Positions 1 through 8,839 of a stretch of 64,000 bases of DNA are shown one piece after another. Every line of letters begins with the position of its first letter. Within the stretch, counting starts at the first letter, position 1. The stretch lies in NCBI RefSeq assembly GCF_001422325.1, contig NZ_LMMR01000001.1, positions 621,256 through 685,255 of the forward strand. Reading direction: 5' to 3'. Under the pieces are notes generated by a model, which was not told the DNA's origin, did not search any database, and saw only the letters and a list, made by a program, of their open reading frames with translations. Both the position numbers and the translations under genes were made by a program. This DNA comes from Leifsonia sp. Leaf264 (GTDB lineage: Bacteria > Actinomycetota > Actinomycetes > Actinomycetales > Microbacteriaceae).

Positions 1-142
1 CCAGCGCGCCGGGGTCTGCAGCATCCGCATCGTACGTGGAACGAGCACGTCTCGGGAGCTGGTGCCTCGAGCTCCGCCGCTGAGACAGAAAGAGCTGGCC
101 CGGCGCCTCATGGCTTCCGGACCAGCTTCACATCTGCGCAGG

Positions 143-316
143 TCAGACCGGCGCGACGACCTTCTCGAGGGCGTCGTGCAGTTCCTTGGCCTCGGCGTCG
201 TTCACTGAGACGACCAGTCGACCGCCGCCCTCCAGTGGAACGCGAACAATGATGAGACGACCCTCCTTCACGGCCTCCATCGGTCCGTCACCAGTGCGTG
301 GCTTCATCGCCGCCAT
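143..316 (-). CDS. DUF3117 family small protein
   Basis: A 57-residue protein beginning MAAMKPRTGDGPMEAVKEG and carrying the conserved VPLEGGGRLVVSV core of the DUF3117 family, which is typical of actinobacteria and has no known function. The ATG at 316 was chosen because AAAGGGG lies about 7 bases upstream and because family members start MAAMKPRTGDGP. An upstream in-frame ATG at 337 would add seven untypical residues. In mycobacteria this gene lies in the same neighbourhood as dapD and dapE, which fits the genes to the right. The family assignment is secure; the function is unknown. Confidence 0.9.
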   Translation of the reverse strand: MAAMKPRTGDGPMEAVKEGRLIIVRVPLEGGGRLVVSVNDAEAKELHDALEKVVAPV

Positions 317-347
317 TGAGTTCCCCTTTCGTGGCAAGACTGCTTCT

Positions 348-376
348 ATTATCCCCTGCTGGGAGAACTATCCGAA
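348..376 (-). promoter_or_regulatory. candidate sigma70-type promoter of the DUF3117 gene
   Basis: On the minus strand, TTCGGA (371-376) is separated by exactly 17 bases from GATAAT (348-353). GATAAT matches the TATAAT consensus at five of six positions, which is unusual in DNA this GC-rich. A transcript from here would have a leader of about 25 bases containing the AAAGGGG ribosome site. Inferred from sequence only. Confidence 0.45.
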
Positions 377-419
377 ATCGCGGCCATGCCCCCAGTACGC
401 CCGGATGGCCGTTCCGACG

Positions 420-1676
420 TCACGGTGGGCTCCAGTCGTAACCGATGTAGGCCCAGCAGATGTACAACCAGCCCCACTGCAGCGCCGTGAAGACCAGCAC
501 CAGCGCGACCCTGTACAGGCGTGACCGCGGCTGTGCGAGCGCACCCAACAGGGGGAACATCGGGGTCAGCAGGCGGAAGGTGCTCGACTGCGGGAAGAAC
601 ACGGCGAGCAGGTAGAGCCCGTAGCTAGCCACCCAGAACCGTAGGTCCACTCCCAACCGCCGCACTGACGGGAGGAACAGCGCTGCTCCGAAACCCAGGA
701 TGACGGCTGCGACCACGATGTAGCCGAGCGGGCTCCCGAGCCACCAGGCACCGCTCTGGAACCAGGCCGTGAAGGGGATGAGCTCCTGGTAGCCGATGTA
801 CGGGGCCCGCCAGGCGAGTTCGGTGTCGAAGTACGCCGTCATGCTGCCCGTCGCGATCCACGCGGCCGCAGGCCACGCGAGGCCCATCAGCCCCGTGAAG
901 ATCGTGACGGAGACGGATGCCACCACCTCCCCCGCCGGGAACGGATCCCGGGCACGGGTGAACCACCGGTGGATCACGTGCAGGCCGAGCGCCAGGGCGA
1001 AGGCCAGTCCGCTCGGGCGGGTGAGCGCCATGACCGCGACCACCGGGAAGAGCAGCCAGTAGCGCCGCCGCACGAGCAGCAGCAGGGCCAGGGTGAGGAG
1101 GAAGAGGTACATCGCCTCCGCGTAGCCCACCTGGAGCATCGGCGACAGCGGTGCGAAGCAGAACAGGGTGACGGCGAACAACGTCGACGATGCGTCGAGG
1201 CGGGTGCGCAGCAGCCGGTGGAAGAGCAGGGCGGCACCCAGGCCGAAGGCGACCGACACGAACACGGCGAGGCCGCTCCACTGCAGTCCGGTGATCTCCA
1301 TGAGCACCCGCACGAGCGCCGGGTAGCCGGGCATGAACGCCCAGGCGTTCTCGCCGATGTGGCCGTCATCCGTCAGCGGAAGAGTGCTCGGATAGCCGTA
1401 ACCCGCGATGATCTCGTACCAGCGGCCGTCCCAGATGTTGGCGAAGGCGGCGTAGGCCGGATGCGCGCCCGTCCACGGGTTCGCCTCCTGCATCCCCGCC
1501 AGGACGAGCATCAGCACGGTGGTGATGACGCGTGATGCCGCGTACACGACGATCACCCGCAGCCACCACGGCATGAGCCGCCAGCGCACGACGACGCCGA
1601 GGGGCAGGATGCGCTTCTGCGGCCGCTCCGAGACGCGAGGGGCCTCGGAATCGGGGGTCAGCGTCCGTTCAGCCAT
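420..1676 (-). CDS. PIG-V-like polytopic membrane mannosyltransferase
   Basis: A 418-residue membrane protein with about ten hydrophobic segments. A loop after the first segment carries NIWDGRWYEIIAGYGYP near residue 80. This resembles the WDxxWYxxIAxxGYP signature of PIG-V/GPI mannosyltransferase-2-like GT-C enzymes, where the acidic loop residue is catalytic. Such enzymes use a polyprenyl-phosphate sugar donor on the outer face of the membrane. The likely role is cell-envelope glycan or lipid mannosylation; the acceptor cannot be read from sequence. ATG 1676 is preferred over ATG 1697 as it gives less overlap with dapE (19 bases); the overlap suggests co-transcription with dapE. Confidence 0.72.
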   Translation of the reverse strand: MAERTLTPDSEAPRVSERPQKRILPLGVVVRWRLMPWWLRVIVVYAASRVITTVLMLVLAGMQEANPWTGAHPAYAAFANIWDGRWYEIIAGYGYPSTLPLTDDGHIGENAWAFMPGYPALVRVLMEITGLQWSGLAVFVSVAFGLGAALLFHRLLRTRLDASSTLFAVTLFCFAPLSPMLQVGYAEAMYLFLLTLALLLLVRRRYWLLFPVVAVMALTRPSGLAFALALGLHVIHRWFTRARDPFPAGEVVASVSVTIFTGLMGLAWPAAAWIATGSMTAYFDTELAWRAPYIGYQELIPFTAWFQSGAWWLGSPLGYIVVAAVILGFGAALFLPSVRRLGVDLRFWVASYGLYLLAVFFPQSSTFRLLTPMFPLLGALAQPRSRLYRVALVLVFTALQWGWLYICWAYIGYDWSPP

Positions 1677-2755
1677 GTGCGCAGCGCACGGACGCACGCG
1701 GTGATCTGCTCGACCGGCACGCGCTCCTGGTCGTGGTGCGCCAGCAGCGGATCACCGGGGCCGAAGTTGACGGCGGGGATGCCGAGGGCGCTGAAGCGGG
1801 CGACGTCGGTCCAGCCGTACTTGGGCTTCGCCTCCGCTCCGACGGCCGCGATGAACTCCTGGGCCAGCGCCGCATCGAGGCCGGGGCGCGCTCCCTCCGC
1901 CTGGTCCACGACGGTGAGCTCGTATTCGGGGAAGAGCTCGCGCAGGTGATCGATCGCTTCAGCGGCTGTCCGGCTCGGCGCGAACCTGTAGTTGAGGTGC
2001 ACCATCACCTCGTCGGGGATCACGTTGCCGGCCACCCCTCCGCTGATGCCGACGGCGTTGAGGCCCTCACGGTAGACCAGGCCCTCGACCTCGACCGAGC
2101 GCGGCTGGTAGGCGGCGAGCCTGTCGAGCAGCGGACCGACCTTGTGGATCGCGTTCTCCCCGACCCACGACCTGGCGGAATGCGCGCGCCGACCGAAGGC
2201 GCGCAGCTCCACCCGAACCGTGCCGTTGCAGCCTCCCTCGACGGAGGCGTTGCTCGGTTCGCCGAGGATGGCGAAATCCCCCTCGAGGAGGTCGGGTCGG
2301 GTCAGGGCCAGCCGCCCGAGGCCGTTCTTGTCGGAGGAGACCTCCTCGCCGTCGTAGAACAGCCAGGTGATGTCGACGTTCGGCTCGGTGAGCTCGGGTG
2401 CGAGGGCGAGTTGCACCGCCACTCCGCCCTTCATGTCGACGGTTCCGCGACCCCAGAGGTAGTCGATGCCGTCCTCGGTCTCGAATCGGGTCGGCAGGTT
2501 GTCCTTGAGCGGCACGGTGTCGATGTGCCCGGCGATCACGACGCGCTTGGCGCGACCGAGGTTGGTGCGGGCCACGATGGTGTCGCCTTCGCGGATGACC
2601 TCGAGGTGAGCGAGGCCGGCGAGCGCGGCCTCGATGGCATCCGCCAGCGGGGTCTCGCCGCCCGAGACCGACTCGATGTCGCAGATGGCCCTGGTGATGG
2701 AGACGACGTCCGCCGACAGGTCGAGCACGGGCGTGGAGACGTCGTTCACCGGCAT
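1658..2755 (-). CDS. dapE: succinyl-diaminopimelate desuccinylase
   Basis: A 365-residue M20-family zinc hydrolase that removes succinate from N-succinyl-LL-diaminopimelate in the succinylase branch of lysine and peptidoglycan DAP synthesis. Visible metal and catalytic positions are His77 and Asp79 in AGHIDTVPL, Asp107 in [10 protein letters not shown], Glu137/138 in YDGEEVSS, and His340/341 in [10 protein letters not shown]. The dimerisation domain is the segment between. It lies divergent from dapD, with dapC 8 kb away, so three steps of the pathway are in this window. The ATG at 2755 has a TAGACT box ending 6 bases upstream and is probably leaderless. Confidence 0.95.
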   Translation of the reverse strand: MPVNDVSTPVLDLSADVVSITRAICDIESVSGGETPLADAIEAALAGLAHLEVIREGDTIVARTNLGRAKRVVIAGHIDTVPLKDNLPTRFETEDGIDYLWGRGTVDMKGGVAVQLALAPELTEPNVDITWLFYDGEEVSSDKNGLGRLALTRPDLLEGDFAILGEPSNASVEGGCNGTVRVELRAFGRRAHSARSWVGENAIHKVGPLLDRLAAYQPRSVEVEGLVYREGLNAVGISGGVAGNVIPDEVMVHLNYRFAPSRTAAEAIDHLRELFPEYELTVVDQAEGARPGLDAALAQEFIAAVGAEAKPKYGWTDVARFSALGIPAVNFGPGDPLLAHHDQERVPVEQITACVRALRTWLNGR

Positions 2756-2761
2756 GCCCCC

Positions 2762-2767
2762 AGTCTA
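2762..2767 (-). promoter_or_regulatory. -10 box of leaderless dapE transcript
   Basis: TAGACT on the minus strand ends six bases before the dapE ATG, so transcription would start at or within a base or two of the start codon. No clear -35 box is visible. This arrangement is common in actinobacteria. Inferred. Confidence 0.45.
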
Positions 2768-2798
2768 TTGATCGCACCGCCCCGGCCTTCGCCGCCGT

Positions 2799-2804
2799 TA
2801 CGCT
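2799..2804 (+). promoter_or_regulatory. -10 box just upstream of dapD
   Basis: TACGCT ends seven bases before the dapD ATG, which would make a nearly leaderless mRNA. A GGAGGG ribosome site also lies between the box and the start, so ordinary initiation from a promoter further upstream is equally possible. Confidence 0.35.
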
Positions 2805-2811
2805 GGAGGGC

Positions 2812-3774
2812 ATGCCTGAGACCGACGCCTCCGCACCCTCGTCCGCCCGCGCCGCCTGGGGCCACGGCCTGGCCACCATCGCCGGCGACGGCACTGTGCT
2901 CGACACCTGGTTCCCGGCGCCGCAGCTCGGCGCACGGCCGGCCTCGGCATCCGTGCCCCTCGATCTCGAGAACGCCGGCGGACCCGACGACCGCCGCAAC
3001 GTGCGCACCGAGATCGTGACGGTCGAGATCGACCTCGACGCTCCCCCGGCGTCGACCCCTGATGCCTACCTGCGCCTGCACCTGCTCTCGCACCTGCTCA
3101 CGGCTCCGAACACCATCAACCTCGACGGCATCTTCGGCCACCTGCCCAACGTCGCCTGGACGACAGCCGGCCCCGTGCACCCCGACGACTTCGCGCGGCT
3201 GCGCCCGACGCTGCAGCGCGCCGGCATCAGTGCCCTCGGTCTCGACAAGTTCCCGCGGCTCATCGACTACGTCGTGCCCGAGCGGGTGCGGATCGCGGAT
3301 GCCTCCCGCGTGCGCCTCGGCGCGCACCTCTCCCCCGGCACGACGGTCATGCATGAGGGCTTCGTGAACTTCAACGCCGGCACTCTCGGCACCTCGATGG
3401 TCGAGGGCCGCATCTCGCAGGGAGTCGTCGTCGGCGACGGCAGCGACATCGGCGGCGGCGCTTCAATCATGGGCACGCTCTCGGGCGGCGGGACTCAGCG
3501 GGTGAGCATCGGCGAGCGCGCCCTCCTCGGCGCCAACTCGGGCATCGGGATCTCGATCGGCGACGACACCGTCGTCGAGGCCGGCCTCTACGTGACGGCA
3601 GGCACCAAGGTCGTCGTCGTCGACCCGTCGAACCCGATCCAGCGCAGCGTGAAGGCCGCGACCCTCTCGGGCGTGCCGAACCTGCTGTTCCGCCGCAACT
3701 CGGTCTCGGGCGCCGTCGAGGTGCTGGCGCGCAGCGGCCACGGCATCCTGCTCAACGAGGCGCTGCACGCTTAG
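2812..3774 (+). CDS. dapD: tetrahydrodipicolinate N-succinyltransferase, actinobacterial type
   Basis: A 320-residue enzyme that transfers succinyl from succinyl-CoA to tetrahydrodipicolinate, the entry step of the succinylase DAP branch. The C-terminal half, roughly residues 165-265, shows the hexapeptide-repeat left-handed beta-helix (for example [56 protein letters not shown]) typical of trimeric acyltransferases. Length and overall pattern match the mycobacterial enzyme rather than the shorter proteobacterial DapD. The ATG has GGAGGG immediately upstream. It is divergent from dapE with 56 bases between the starts. Confidence 0.95.
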   Translation: MPETDASAPSSARAAWGHGLATIAGDGTVLDTWFPAPQLGARPASASVPLDLENAGGPDDRRNVRTEIVTVEIDLDAPPASTPDAYLRLHLLSHLLTAPNTINLDGIFGHLPNVAWTTAGPVHPDDFARLRPTLQRAGISALGLDKFPRLIDYVVPERVRIADASRVRLGAHLSPGTTVMHEGFVNFNAGTLGTSMVEGRISQGVVVGDGSDIGGGASIMGTLSGGGTQRVSIGERALLGANSGIGISIGDDTVVEAGLYVTAGTKVVVVDPSNPIQRSVKAATLSGVPNLLFRRNSVSGAVEVLARSGHGILLNEALHA

Positions 3775-3870
3775 AGCCCGGCGAGACTCGTCGGATCGTC
3801 TCCCCGGCGACCTGGTGGAATGACGAGCACCGGCGGCCGTCACTGCGGCTACTGGCGCGCCCGTAGCCCA

Positions 3871-3893
3871 GTCGGCGAGCCGACGGATAGGCT
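3871..3893 (+). promoter_or_regulatory. palindrome plus -10 box upstream of acylase gene
   Basis: A perfect 14-base palindrome, GTCGGCGAGCCGAC (3871-3884), is followed after 3 bases by TAGGCT (3888-3893), an actinobacterial -10-like hexamer. The dyad would cover the -35/spacer region, where a repressor could act. The acylase start is at 3931 with AAGGAG. Inferred; GC-rich palindromes also arise by chance. Confidence 0.3.
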
Positions 3894-3930
3894 GCCCAGA
3901 CTGCATTGGCGTTGATCACGAAGGAGTGAC

Positions 3931-6492
3931 GTGGGCACCGACTCCCCCCGCACGAGCAGGCACCGCGGCACGAAGGTTCTCGTCGGGCTCCTCGTCAGCG
4001 TGCTCGTGATCGCCGTCGTCGCCGCGGGTGTCGGCGTCTGGACAGTCCATCGCTCCTTCCCCACCCTGTCCGGTCGCATCGACCTCTCCGAGCTGCACCG
4101 CGACGTGACCGTGTACCGCGACTCCGCCGGCATCCCGCAGATCGTCGCCGAGACGGCGACAGACCTGTTCATGGCGCAGGGCTACGTGACCGCGCAGGAC
4201 CGCTTCTGGGAGATGGACTTCCGCCGGCACGTGACCAGCGGCCGCCTCGCCGAGCTCTTCGGCGAGAGCCAGGTGCCGACCGACACCTTCATCCGCACCC
4301 TCGGCTGGCGCGCTGTGGCCGAGAAGGAGGTGGAGCTGCTCGACAAGACCACGGTGAGCTACTACCAGGCCTACGCCGACGGCGTGAACGCCTACCTGAA
4401 GACGCACTCCGGTGCTGACATCTCCCTCGAGTACGCCGTGCTCGGCCTGCAGAACCCCGGCTACACGCCGTACAAGTGGACCGTGGCCGACTCGCTCGCG
4501 TGGCTCAAGGCCATGGCCTGGGACCTCCGCTCCAACCTCGAGGACGAGATCGACCGCGCCCTGCTCTCCACGAAGCTCACGCCGAAGGAGGTGGCCCAGC
4601 TGCACCCCGCCTACCCCTTCGACTCGCACCCGACGATCGTCGGCGGCGCCGTCGCCGCTCCGGCATCCGTCTCATCGACCCCGATCGACACGGATGCGGC
4701 GAGCACGGCCGCGACGGCATCGGCCCCGGCGCTCCGCCAGCTGCAGGCCACTCTCGCCGGCCTTCCTCAACTGCTCGGCCCCGCAGGAAACGAGATCGGC
4801 TCGAACTCGTGGGTGGCCTCCGGCGACCTGACCGACACCAAGGCCCCCATCCTCGCGAACGACCCGCACCTCGGCGCCGTGATGCCCTCAGTCTGGTACC
4901 AGGTGGGACTGCGGTGCGTCGAGGTCACGACGGACTGTCCCTTCGCCGTGGCCGGCTACAGCTTCTCGGGTGTGCCCGGGGTCATCATCGGGCACAACCA
5001 GAAGGTCGCCTGGGGCTTCACCAACCTCGGGCCCGACGTCGCCGACCTCTACCTCGAGAAGGTGTCGGGCGACGACTACGAACTCGACGGCGCGACGATC
5101 GCCCTGCGCTCGCACACCGAGACCATCAACGTCGCCGGCGGCGATCCCGTCACGATCGAGATCCGTTCCACCGAGCGCGGGCCCCTCGTCACGGGGATCA
5201 GCGACGCCTTCGCATCGATCGCGTCGGACTATCCGGAATCCGCCGACCTGCCGACGGCCGACTACGCGCTCTCGTTGCAGTGGACGGCCCTGACGCCGGG
5301 CCGCACCGGCGCGGCCATCTTCGCGCTCGACAGGGCCGCGAACTGGGACGGCTTCCGCGCCGCGGCTGCCCTGTTCGACGTGCCGTCGCAGAACCTGCTG
5401 TACGCCGACGTCGACGGGAACATCGGCTACCAGGCTCCCGGCCTCATCCCCGTGCGCAAGTCCGGAGACGGCACTGTCCCCCTCCCCGGCTGGACGAGCG
5501 CCAACGGCTGGTCTGGCTTCATTCCCTTCGACGCCCTGCCGAGCGTGCTGAATCCGTCGAGCGGATACATCGCAACGGCGAACAACGCGGCGGTCGGTCC
5601 CGACTATCCGGCGCTCATCACCGAAGACTGGGACCTGGGCTACCGTGCCCAGCAGATCACCACGCGGCTGCAGAAGGAGGTCGAGGCGAAGCATCCGATC
5701 ACGACGAAGACGATGTCCTCGATCCAGGCTGACGACCTCGACCTGAACGCCGTCACCCTGGCGCCGATCATCGCGAAGCTCGACCTGTCCGGGGATGCGA
5801 AGAAGGGGGCGACGCTGCTCTCGACGTGGGACCACCATGACGACGTCGACAGTGCGGCGGCGGCCTACTTCAACATGACCTGGCGACACCTGCTCACGGC
5901 CATGTTCGACGACAAGCTCCCCGACGGCACGAAGCCGGCCGGCGGCGACCGCTGGTTCGGTGTCGTCGGCTCCTTGCTCGACGATCCGGAATCGCCGTGG
6001 TGGAGGAACGAGAAGCTCGGCATCGAGGGCCGCGACGCGATGCTCGCCTATGCGGCGGAGCAGGCATGGGACGAGGGCGTCGAGTCGATGGGATCCGACC
6101 GGAAGCGCTGGACGTGGGGGCAGCTGCACACGCTCGAGCTCACCAATTCGAGCTTCGGCGAATCCGGCATCGCGCCGATCGAGTGGCTGTTCAACCGCGG
6201 ACCGTATTCCGTCGGCGGCAGCTCCTCGGTCGTGAACGCCGTCGGCTGGGATGCCACGGAGAGCAGCTACGACGTGCACTGGGTGCCGTCGATGCGCCAG
6301 GTGATCAGCCTCGCCGACTTCAACGATTCCACCTGGATCAACCTCACCGGGGCATCCGGCCACGCCTTCCACCCGAACTACGACGACCAGACGCCGCTCT
6401 GGCAGTCGAACCAGACGCGACCATGGAAGTTCACGCTCTCCGCCATCGAGAAGGCGGCGAAGGACACCCTGGTGCTGAAGGCCACGCAGTAG
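3931..6492 (+). CDS. penicillin acylase family N-terminal nucleophile hydrolase
   Basis: An 853-residue protein with an N-terminal signal anchor (about residues 13-35) and the Ntn-hydrolase layout: alpha region with QGYVTAQDRFWEMDFRR, a spacer, then the cleavage site IG|SNSWVASG where Ser291 would become the N-terminal nucleophile of the beta chain after self-cleavage. The beta region has ILANDPHLGAVMPSVWY and the GHNQKVAWGFTN motif of the family. Members cleave amide bonds of acylated beta-lactams, acyl-homoserine lactones or other amides; the substrate here is unknown. It probably acts outside the membrane. GTG start with AAGGAG. An MFS exporter follows 84 bases downstream. Confidence 0.9.
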   Translation: MGTDSPRTSRHRGTKVLVGLLVSVLVIAVVAAGVGVWTVHRSFPTLSGRIDLSELHRDVTVYRDSAGIPQIVAETATDLFMAQGYVTAQDRFWEMDFRRHVTSGRLAELFGESQVPTDTFIRTLGWRAVAEKEVELLDKTTVSYYQAYADGVNAYLKTHSGADISLEYAVLGLQNPGYTPYKWTVADSLAWLKAMAWDLRSNLEDEIDRALLSTKLTPKEVAQLHPAYPFDSHPTIVGGAVAAPASVSSTPIDTDAASTAATASAPALRQLQATLAGLPQLLGPAGNEIGSNSWVASGDLTDTKAPILANDPHLGAVMPSVWYQVGLRCVEVTTDCPFAVAGYSFSGVPGVIIGHNQKVAWGFTNLGPDVADLYLEKVSGDDYELDGATIALRSHTETINVAGGDPVTIEIRSTERGPLVTGISDAFASIASDYPESADLPTADYALSLQWTALTPGRTGAAIFALDRAANWDGFRAAAALFDVPSQNLLYADVDGNIGYQAPGLIPVRKSGDGTVPLPGWTSANGWSGFIPFDALPSVLNPSSGYIATANNAAVGPDYPALITEDWDLGYRAQQITTRLQKEVEAKHPITTKTMSSIQADDLDLNAVTLAPIIAKLDLSGDAKKGATLLSTWDHHDDVDSAAAAYFNMTWRHLLTAMFDDKLPDGTKPAGGDRWFGVVGSLLDDPESPWWRNEKLGIEGRDAMLAYAAEQAWDEGVESMGSDRKRWTWGQLHTLELTNSSFGESGIAPIEWLFNRGPYSVGGSSSVVNAVGWDATESSYDVHWVPSMRQVISLADFNDSTWINLTGASGHAFHPNYDDQTPLWQSNQTRPWKFTLSAIEKAAKDTLVLKATQ

Positions 6493-6576
6493 CGTCGCGG
6501 CTCGCCCGGCCGCATCCATACCGTCCGGCGGACGTCCGCTGCCATACTGACCGGGAGCACGCGCTCAGAAGGTCAG

Positions 6577-8199
6577 GTGCTGTACATGAAGTCATGGACT
6601 GTCGTCATCATCCTCGCGGCGGCGCAGTTCGTCATGGTCCTCGACGGCACCGTGATGAACGTGTCGATCTCCACCGTCGTCGCGGACCTCGACACCACGG
6701 TCTCGGCCATGCAGGCCGCGATCACCTTCTACACCCTCACGATGGCCTCGGCCATGCTCCTCGGCGCGAAGCTGGGCGACGTCTGGGGCCGTCGACGGGC
6801 CTTCGTGATCGGCTCCTGCATCTACGCCGTCGGCTCGGGGCTGACGGCACTCGCCCCGAACATCGGCGTCCTGTTCCTCGGCTGGTCGGTCATCGAGGGA
6901 CTGGGAGCCGTGCTCGTCATCCCGGCCATCGCCGCCCTCATCGCCGACAACTACACCGGCCGGGCAAGGATCACGGCCTACGCGATCATCGGAGCGACCT
7001 CCGGAGCCGCCGTCGCCGCAGGTCCGCTCATCGGCGGGTTCGTCACGACGTACTTCGACTGGCGCTACGTCTTCGTGGCCGAGGTCGTGATCATGGCCGG
7101 AGTCGTGCTCTGCGCCCGGTTCATCACGGATGCGACGCCTCCCCGTGCCGTGCGCATCGACGTGCTGAGCGTCGTGCTGTCGGCCTCGGGACTGATCCTG
7201 CTCGTCTTCGGCATGCTGCAGACCAAGGTCTGGGGCTGGGTGATCCCCCTCGCTCCCCCGCAGATCAACGGGGTGGAGATCGCCCCGTTCGGCATCTCAC
7301 CGTCGGCCTGGCTGATGCTCATCGGCGGCTTCCTGATCTGGATGTTCGTCGTACGCCAACGCCGTCTGGTCGACACCGGCCGGCCACCGCTCCTGCAGGT
7401 CTCGATGTTCGGCATCACGCAGCTGCGCAGTGGCCTGTCAGTGCTCGGTGCGCAGTACGCGATCACGGCCGGCCTGTTCTTCATGGTGCCCGTCTACCTG
7501 CAGATGACGCTCGGCCTCAACGCCGTCGAGACCGGCCTCAAGATCTTCCCGCTCTCCGTCTCCCTCATCGTGTTCTCCTTCGTCGGCACGGTGCTGTCCC
7601 GTCGCTGGTCGCCACGGCGCATCGTGCGCTGGGGGCAGGTGATCCTGGTAGTGAGTTCGGTCGTTCTGCTCGGATCCGTCGACGAAGACCTCCGCGGCCT
7701 CGCGTTCGGCATCGGCATGTTCACGGCCGGATCGGCCCTCGGACTGCTCGCCTCCCAGCTCGGGAACGTCAACATGTCCAGCGTGCCGCCCGAACAGACC
7801 AGTGAGGTCGGCGGACTCCAGGGCGTGTTCCAGAACCTCGGATCATCGCTCGGCACAGCGCTCATCGGCTCGGTGCTCATCGGAGCCCTGTCGACGTCGT
7901 TCGCCGCGGGAGTCGCAGCCAGCACCCTGCCCGCCGAGGCGAAGAGCGTGATCGCGGAGCAGACGGAGGGCGGGGTCGAGATCATCCCGTCGTCGACCGT
8001 CGACACCATCGCCACCGACGCGGGGCTGTCGAGCACGGATGCCGCGAACCTGACGCGGATCTACGGCGACGCCCAGGTGTCGTCCCTGCGAGTGGCCTTC
8101 TTCGGCCTCATCCTCATCGCGTTCTTCTCGCTGCTGTTCTCGCGCGGGATCCCGTCGGCGGCACCGGTGCGCACCCCGAAGGCGGTACGAGCCGGATGA
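6577..8199 (+). CDS. MFS drug exporter, DHA2 (14-helix) family
   Basis: A 540-residue transporter with fourteen hydrophobic segments. The DHA2 motif VLDGTVMNVSIS lies in helix 1 (Asp23) and motif A, GAKLGDVWGRRR (63-74), between helices 2 and 3. Members exchange protons for amphipathic drugs or metabolites. The GTG at 6577 has AGAAGG upstream; ATG 6586 is an alternative start three codons in. It follows the acylase gene on the same strand and converges on the next gene with only 3 bases between stop codons. The substrate is unknown. Confidence 0.88.
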   Translation: MLYMKSWTVVIILAAAQFVMVLDGTVMNVSISTVVADLDTTVSAMQAAITFYTLTMASAMLLGAKLGDVWGRRRAFVIGSCIYAVGSGLTALAPNIGVLFLGWSVIEGLGAVLVIPAIAALIADNYTGRARITAYAIIGATSGAAVAAGPLIGGFVTTYFDWRYVFVAEVVIMAGVVLCARFITDATPPRAVRIDVLSVVLSASGLILLVFGMLQTKVWGWVIPLAPPQINGVEIAPFGISPSAWLMLIGGFLIWMFVVRQRRLVDTGRPPLLQVSMFGITQLRSGLSVLGAQYAITAGLFFMVPVYLQMTLGLNAVETGLKIFPLSVSLIVFSFVGTVLSRRWSPRRIVRWGQVILVVSSVVLLGSVDEDLRGLAFGIGMFTAGSALGLLASQLGNVNMSSVPPEQTSEVGGLQGVFQNLGSSLGTALIGSVLIGALSTSFAAGVAASTLPAEAKSVIAEQTEGGVEIIPSSTVDTIATDAGLSSTDAANLTRIYGDAQVSSLRVAFFGLILIAFFSLLFSRGIPSAAPVRTPKAVRAG

Positions 8200-8202
8200 G
8201 GC

Positions 8203-8829
8203 TCAGTCCTCGGTGAAGCGCTCCAGCTGCTGGTCGAAGTCGTCGAGGGGCAGGCCCAGGTCGCGGCGCAGCATCGACCGACTGATGAGCAGGCCGAGGT
8301 ACTCGGGATCGTCGGTGTTCTCGGTCTCGGCCATCATCTCGAGGCCGAGGGTGTACCAGCGCTCTGCGGTGGTCTCGTCGCCGTTGTCCTCGTAGGACTC
8401 GCCGATCATCGTGTAGAACGCGAGATCGACGGGGCGGGCGTCGAGCACTTCGGCGGCGAGGGCGCCGGCCGTCTCGAGGTCGCCGGCGACGAGGGCGAAC
8501 TCGATGAACGTCGGATGCGCCTCGAACGGCTCGGCGTCGGCGTGGTCGCGCGCCCGGCCGGCCAGACTGTGGGCGTGCTCGAGGTCACCAGCAGCGTGCC
8601 TGTGCTCGGCCGCGATGAGCAGCAGGAGCGGGGCGGTCAGCTCGCCACCGAGGGTGTAGGCCGCCGTGTCGGTGGCCCAGGCCTCGATGACGTCGGCCAT
8701 CTCGCGGTGCTCATCGGGCGTGAGCGGAACCTCGTCGCCGGTCTCGGCCAGGTCGTCGGGCAGGTCGACGATCTCCTCGTAGCTCTCGTCGAGCTTCTGG
8801 AGGTCGTCCTCGGTGATCAGCTGGGGCAT
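8203..8829 (-). CDS. TPR-like hypothetical protein downstream of citrate synthase
   Basis: A 208-residue acidic, helical, soluble protein. Residues from about 45 on are alanine-rich helix pairs (LAGRARDHADAEPF, AGALAAEVLDARPVDLAFYTMIGESYED, AERWYTLGLEMM) resembling degenerate tetratricopeptide repeats, so a scaffolding or binding role is likely. The N-terminal 40 residues are very acidic. It begins 10 bases after the gltA stop and is probably co-transcribed with it. No enzymatic motif is visible. Homologues of this kind occur in actinobacteria, but I cannot name the family. Confidence 0.7.
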   Translation of the reverse strand: MPQLITEDDLQKLDESYEEIVDLPDDLAETGDEVPLTPDEHREMADVIEAWATDTAAYTLGGELTAPLLLLIAAEHRHAAGDLEHAHSLAGRARDHADAEPFEAHPTFIEFALVAGDLETAGALAAEVLDARPVDLAFYTMIGESYEDNGDETTAERWYTLGLEMMAETENTDDPEYLGLLISRSMLRRDLGLPLDDFDQQLERFTED

Positions 8830-8839
8830 GGTGTCTCGC

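Noticed and set aside
1-142. Possible end of a gene running in from the left edge
   Set aside because: An open plus-strand frame exists but its translation is short and shows no recognisable motif.
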